Source: Lentisalinibacter orientalis (GTDB lineage: Bacteria > Pseudomonadota > Gammaproteobacteria > Steroidobacterales > Woeseiaceae). Taken from it: a DNA stretch of 64,000 nucleotides. Of this stretch, positions 60,674 through 64,000 are shown in pieces. The stretch spans positions 1,798,001-1,862,000 of the forward strand of contig NZ_JAPDRJ010000001.1 of the NCBI RefSeq assembly GCF_040706535.1. The letters are read 5' to 3'. Below the pieces are notes generated by a model. It saw only the letters and a list, made by a program, of their open reading frames with translations. It was not told where the DNA came from and did no database searches. The first letter of the stretch is position 1; the number at the start of each line of letters is the position of its first letter. Made by a program: the position numbers and the translations under genes.

Positions 60674-61645
60674 TCAGATACCCAGCACGCAGGCGAAAAC
60701 GAGGGGCGCGACGATGGTCGCGTCCGACTCGATGATGTACTTCGGCGTGTCGGCCGAGAGCTTGCCCCAGGTGATCTTCTCGTTCGGCACCGCGCCGGAG
60801 TAGGAGCCGTAGCTCGTCGTGGAGTCGCTGATCTGGCAGAAGTAGCCCCAGCGGGGGATGTCTTCCTTGCCCAGATCCTGCTCGATCATCGGCACGACAC
60901 AGATGGGGAAGTCACCGGCGATGCCGCCGCCGATCTGGAAGAAGCCGATGGAGGCGTCCGCGCAGGTGTTCTGGTACCAGCCGGCCAGCGCGATCATGTA
61001 CTCGATGCCGTTACGCACCGTGTGCACGTTGCCGACGTCGCCGGTGATGCAGTGGGAGGCGAAGATGTTGCCCAGCGTCGAATCCTCCCAGCCGGGCACG
61101 AACAGGGGCAGGTCCCGCTTCGCGGCCTCCACCAGCCAGCTGTCAGCCGGGTCGATCTGGTAGTGCTCCTCCAGCTCGCCGGACAGGATCAGCCGGTACA
61201 GGAACTCGTGGGGAAAGTACGACTCGCCGGCCTTGTCGGCCGTCTGCCATTCCTTCAGCACGGCGTGTTCGATGCGCCGGATGGCCTCGTCCTCGGGGAT
61301 GCAGGTATCGGTCACGCGGTTCAGATGGCGCGCGAGCAGCTGCTCCTCGTCCTCCGGGGTCAGGTCACGGTAACCGGGGATGCGTACGTAATGGTCGTGG
61401 GCCACCAGGTTGAAGAGATCCTCCTCCAGATTGGCACCGGTGCAGCAGATGGCATGCACCTTGTCCTTGCGGATCATCTCGGCCAGCGACAGGCCGAGCT
61501 CGCCCGTGCTCATGGCTCCCGCGAGCGTCATGAACATCTTGCCGCCGGTATCGATATGGCGGCGATAGCCGTCGGCGGCGTCCACGAGCGCGGCGCTGTT
61601 GAAGTGACGGAAATGGTGGTGGACGAAGTCCGTGATGGCAGTCAT
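60674..61645 (-). CDS. Deoxyhypusine-synthase-family protein, likely polyamine enzyme
   Basis: 323 residues. The DHS fold is recognisable from LAGAMSTGELGLSLAEMI (NAD site), ICCTGANLEEDLFNLVAH, GIEYMIALAGWYQNT and the C-terminal ITWGKLSAD. WGK carries the Lys equivalent to the catalytic Lys of eukaryotic DHS. Bacteria lack eIF5A, so the reaction must differ; some bacterial homologues make homospermidine or other polyamines. Linkage to speA suggests an agmatine- or putrescine-derived product. A GGAGG site precedes the ATG. Confidence 0.85.
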   Translation of the reverse strand: MTAITDFVHHHFRHFNSAALVDAADGYRRHIDTGGKMFMTLAGAMSTGELGLSLAEMIRKDKVHAICCTGANLEEDLFNLVAHDHYVRIPGYRDLTPEDEEQLLARHLNRVTDTCIPEDEAIRRIEHAVLKEWQTADKAGESYFPHEFLYRLILSGELEEHYQIDPADSWLVEAAKRDLPLFVPGWEDSTLGNIFASHCITGDVGNVHTVRNGIEYMIALAGWYQNTCADASIGFFQIGGGIAGDFPICVVPMIEQDLGKEDIPRWGYFCQISDSTTSYGSYSGAVPNEKITWGKLSADTPKYIIESDATIVAPLVFACVLGI

Positions 61646-61769
61646 TGCGGGGACCTCCGGATGGCATGGGCGTCCGGCTCACCCGAGGGGGCCGCCGGGA
61701 CGCGGAGAATAGGGCCAAAGCCCCATGCTAACAAGCGAAAGATTCGATCGCAGGAAGCGAGGCGCCGGG

Positions 61770-62777
61770 CTACCAGGGCTCCGTCCAGGGGAGCGGCTCC
61801 TCGTCCATGAGGGCGGCCTGCTCGCGCAGTGCCAGGATGTGCTCGCCCCAGTAGCGCTGGGTGTTGAACCAGGGGAAGGCGATGCGGAAGGCGGGGTCCT
61901 CCCAGCGGCGCGCGAGCCAGGCGGCGTAGTGCATGATGCGCAGCGTTCTGAGCGCCTCGATCAGGCGCAGCTCCCGCGCCTCGAACGGCCGGAACTCGGT
62001 GTAGCCGGCCAGCAGTTCGGCCAGCTGGGGCGTCTGCTCCTCCCGGTCTCCGGACAGGAACATCCAGAGATCCTGCACGGCGGGACCCATGCGCGCGTCG
62101 TCCAGGTCGACGATGTGCACCTGTTCGTCGCGCACCAGCAGGTTGCTCGGATGCAGGTCGCCGTGCAGCCGCAGGTGGCGCACCTCGCCCGCGGCCTCGA
62201 AGCAGTGCTCGGCGCGGGCGAGCAGGTCGGCGCTCAGGGTATCGTAGGAGGTGGCGAGCTCGTCGGGGATGAAGCTCTCGTCGAGCAGGAACTCCCGCGA
62301 TGCGTCGCCGAAGCTCTCGATATCCAGGGTGGGCCGGTGCAGGAAGGGCTCCCGCGCGCCGCAGTTGTGCAGCCGGGCCGTGAACCGGCCGATCTGGCGC
62401 AGGAGCCGCGCGTCGTCCAGCTCGGCCGCGTGACCCCCGTGGCGCCGGTACACCGCCAGCCGGAACCCGCCGACGCGGTGCAGGGTCCGCCCGTCGATCG
62501 ACATCGGCGCCACCACCGGGATCTCGGCGTCCGCCAGCTCCTGCGCGAAGGCGTGCTCCTCGAGGATGGCCTCGTCGCTCCAGCGGCCCGGGCGGTAGTA
62601 CTTGGCGACCAGCGGCGGGCCGTCCTCGATGCCCACCTGATAGACACGGTTCTCGTAGCTGTTCAGCGCCAGCAGGCGGCCATCGGCAAGGAATCCCAGC
62701 GCCTCGATGGAGTCGAGGATGTCCGCGGGTCCGAGCTGGCGGAACGCCAGCGTGTCGTCTGCGTCGTCTGCCGGCAT
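61770..62777 (-). CDS. srkA: Stress response kinase A (YihE/RdoA family)
   Basis: 335 residues. Protein kinase-like fold. It starts LGPADILDSIEALGF and has the invariant LLALNSYENRVYQVG and VAKYYRPGRWSD (ATP Lys). The catalytic loop is LHGDLHPSNLL, and the metal site is VDLDDARMGPA. In E. coli SrkA is a Ser/Thr kinase that protects against envelope stress. The start at 62777 is one of two close ATGs (the other at 62783); neither has a strong Shine-Dalgarno sequence. It is divergent from the hydrolase gene. Confidence 0.9.
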   Translation of the reverse strand: MPADDADDTLAFRQLGPADILDSIEALGFLADGRLLALNSYENRVYQVGIEDGPPLVAKYYRPGRWSDEAILEEHAFAQELADAEIPVVAPMSIDGRTLHRVGGFRLAVYRRHGGHAAELDDARLLRQIGRFTARLHNCGAREPFLHRPTLDIESFGDASREFLLDESFIPDELATSYDTLSADLLARAEHCFEAAGEVRHLRLHGDLHPSNLLVRDEQVHIVDLDDARMGPAVQDLWMFLSGDREEQTPQLAELLAGYTEFRPFEARELRLIEALRTLRIMHYAAWLARRWEDPAFRIAFPWFNTQRYWGEHILALREQAALMDEEPLPWTEPW

Positions 62778-62871
62778 GGCCATGCTGCAGTGTAGCACCA
62801 CGCCGCGGGCTGGCAGCCCCTCCGGGCTTTCGTTACTCTTCATCGCCGTCTCGAAACGGAGAGAGCCGCCC

Positions 62872-63762
62872 ATGCCCAGAGCCGATGCCAACGGAGTCGA
62901 GATCGAGTACGACGAGTTCGGGTCGCGCGATGCCCCGGCCATCCTGCTCATCATGGGGCTCGGCATGCAGCTGCTCGCGTGGCGCGAACCGTTCTGCCGG
63001 CTGCTCGCCGACGCCGGCTACCGGGTGATCCGCTACGACAACCGCGACACCGGGCTCTCGACCCGCTTCGGCCACCTGCGCACGCCGGCCATACCCACGG
63101 TGGTGTTCCGCGGCCTGCTGGGAATGCGCCAGAAAGTGGCCTACACGCTCTCCGACATGGCGCTGGACGCCGTCGCCCTGCTCGACGCCCTGGATATCGA
63201 GCGCGCACATGTCGTGGGTGTGTCCATGGGCGGGATGATCGGCCAGATCCTGGCGGCGAAGCACGCCGAGCGGGTGCAGTCGCTGACCTCCATCATGTCC
63301 ACCAGCGGCCACCGTTCGCTGCCGCGGCCGCGCCGGGAGGTACGCCAGCACATCTTCCAGGCCCGCCCGGCCGACGCCAGCCGCGAGGAGGTGGTGGCCC
63401 ACGCGGTGCGTACCATCGAGCTGATCGGCAGCCCCCGTTATCCGGTGGACCGGGAGACCATCCGGGCCCACGCGGAGGAGGCCTACGACCGGGCCTACTA
63501 CCCCGAAGGCATCATGCGCCACGTGGGCGCGATCATCGCCGACGGCAACCGCCGCAGCCGGTTGCGGGCCATCCGCCGGCCGAGCCTCGTGATCCACGGC
63601 ACGGACGACCCGCTGGTGCCGGTGGAAGGGGGCATGGACACGGCGGAGCACATCCCCGACGCGCGCCTGGAGCTGATCCCGGGCATGGGCCACAACCTCC
63701 CGGAAGGCCTCTACGACCAGCTCACCGACCTGATCACCACCCACACCCACCGAAACCGCTGA
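62872..63762 (+). CDS. Alpha/beta hydrolase
   Basis: 296 residues. The triad is visible: nucleophile in VVGVSMGGMIGQ near residue 117, acid in IHGTDDPLVP near 245 and His in PGMGHNLPEG near 270. The RYDNRDTGLS segment and oxyanion loop LLIMGLGMQ are those of the aclacinomycin methylesterase-like hydrolases. The substrate is unknown. GGAGAG precedes the ATG. Its stop is seven bases before repeat copy B. Confidence 0.88.
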   Translation: MPRADANGVEIEYDEFGSRDAPAILLIMGLGMQLLAWREPFCRLLADAGYRVIRYDNRDTGLSTRFGHLRTPAIPTVVFRGLLGMRQKVAYTLSDMALDAVALLDALDIERAHVVGVSMGGMIGQILAAKHAERVQSLTSIMSTSGHRSLPRPRREVRQHIFQARPADASREEVVAHAVRTIELIGSPRYPVDRETIRAHAEEAYDRAYYPEGIMRHVGAIIADGNRRSRLRAIRRPSLVIHGTDDPLVPVEGGMDTAEHIPDARLELIPGMGHNLPEGLYDQLTDLITTHTHRNR

Positions 63763-63769
63763 CCGACCC

Positions 63770-64000
63770 GTAGGAGGGCCTTCAGGCCCGATTCCCTTCT
63801 ATTATGGCCGCCCTTCGGGGGTATCCATCTTGCTCCCGACAAAAGGTCGCGGCGATGGATACCCCCGCATGACGGCCGTGCTCGTGGCGGCGTGAAGGAA
63901 ACGCCAGTCAGGAGCGCTTGCTGACTGGTGCCAAACCTCACGGCTACGGGCCCGTCAGCGGCTGGGGCGGGCTGCGGGGGTCGTCCGGACCGACTGGAGC
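63770..64000 (+). repeat. Composite structured repeat, copy B (runs to the window end)
   Basis: The order matches copy A: REP unit (63770-63793), hairpin arms GGGGGTATCCATC (63817-63829) and GATGGATACCCCC (63854-63866) around an inner CGAC-AAAAG-GTCG hairpin, then arms CCAGTCAG (63903-63910) and CTGACTGG (63920-63927). It ends with a block shared with 15090-15120. It may continue past the window. Confidence 0.85.

Overview
The window looks like chromosomal DNA from a GC-rich, respiratory gammaproteobacterium. The evidence is a complete Na+-translocating NADH:quinone reductase operon, a Wolinella-type fumarate reductase, an MtrCAB-like extracellular electron conduit, [NiFe]-hydrogenase maturation genes and GTAG-type REP sequences. 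The genus cannot be fixed from the sequence. No rRNA, tRNA, CRISPR array, prophage, insertion sequence or transposase was seen.

Layout. 1-6181: a copper/heavy-metal efflux set (tail of a CopL-like protein, then TolC-like, CusB-like and CusA-like genes with overlapping starts). 6210-14850: assorted accessory genes, including an alpha/beta hydrolase, an AT-richer DUF6090 gene, an outer-membrane barrel, a GFA protein, a coupled sulfotransferase/beta-propeller pair, an internally deleted SDR remnant, a two-domain SDR and a universal stress protein. 14851-15339: intergenic repeats. 15340-23197 (minus): hypC-hypA-hypB-hypD-hypF-hypE-fhs, with a 25-bp tandem repeat between hypF and hypE. 23510-32091 (plus): a UbiA-family prenyltransferase, nqrABCDEF, apbE, nqrM and a CBS protein. 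32099-35573 (minus): frdCAB. 35643-39188 (minus): NTF2-like, kinase-like/P-loop and SDR genes. 39432-44817 (plus): decaheme lipoprotein, periplasmic decaheme cytochrome and beta-barrel. 44848-63762: putA, then general metabolic and stress genes, including an RRM protein with a structured leader and a DHS-like/speA polyamine pair. The last 231 bp repeat the element found at 15090-15334.

How the parts fit. NADH is oxidised by Na+-NQR. ApbE attaches its covalent FMN and NqrM helps its iron site. The UbiA-family enzyme may make the naphthoquinone. Quinol electrons can go to fumarate through FrdCAB or, by inference, across the outer membrane through the MtrCAB-like conduit. Hydrogenase maturation genes imply H2 metabolism, but no hydrogenase structural genes are in view. 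This joint role is inferred from gene order and family knowledge.

The most unusual item is a composite intergenic repeat of at least 230-245 bp, present twice in opposite orientation. It has a REP-like end, a long nested hairpin and a second hairpin, and carries no gene.
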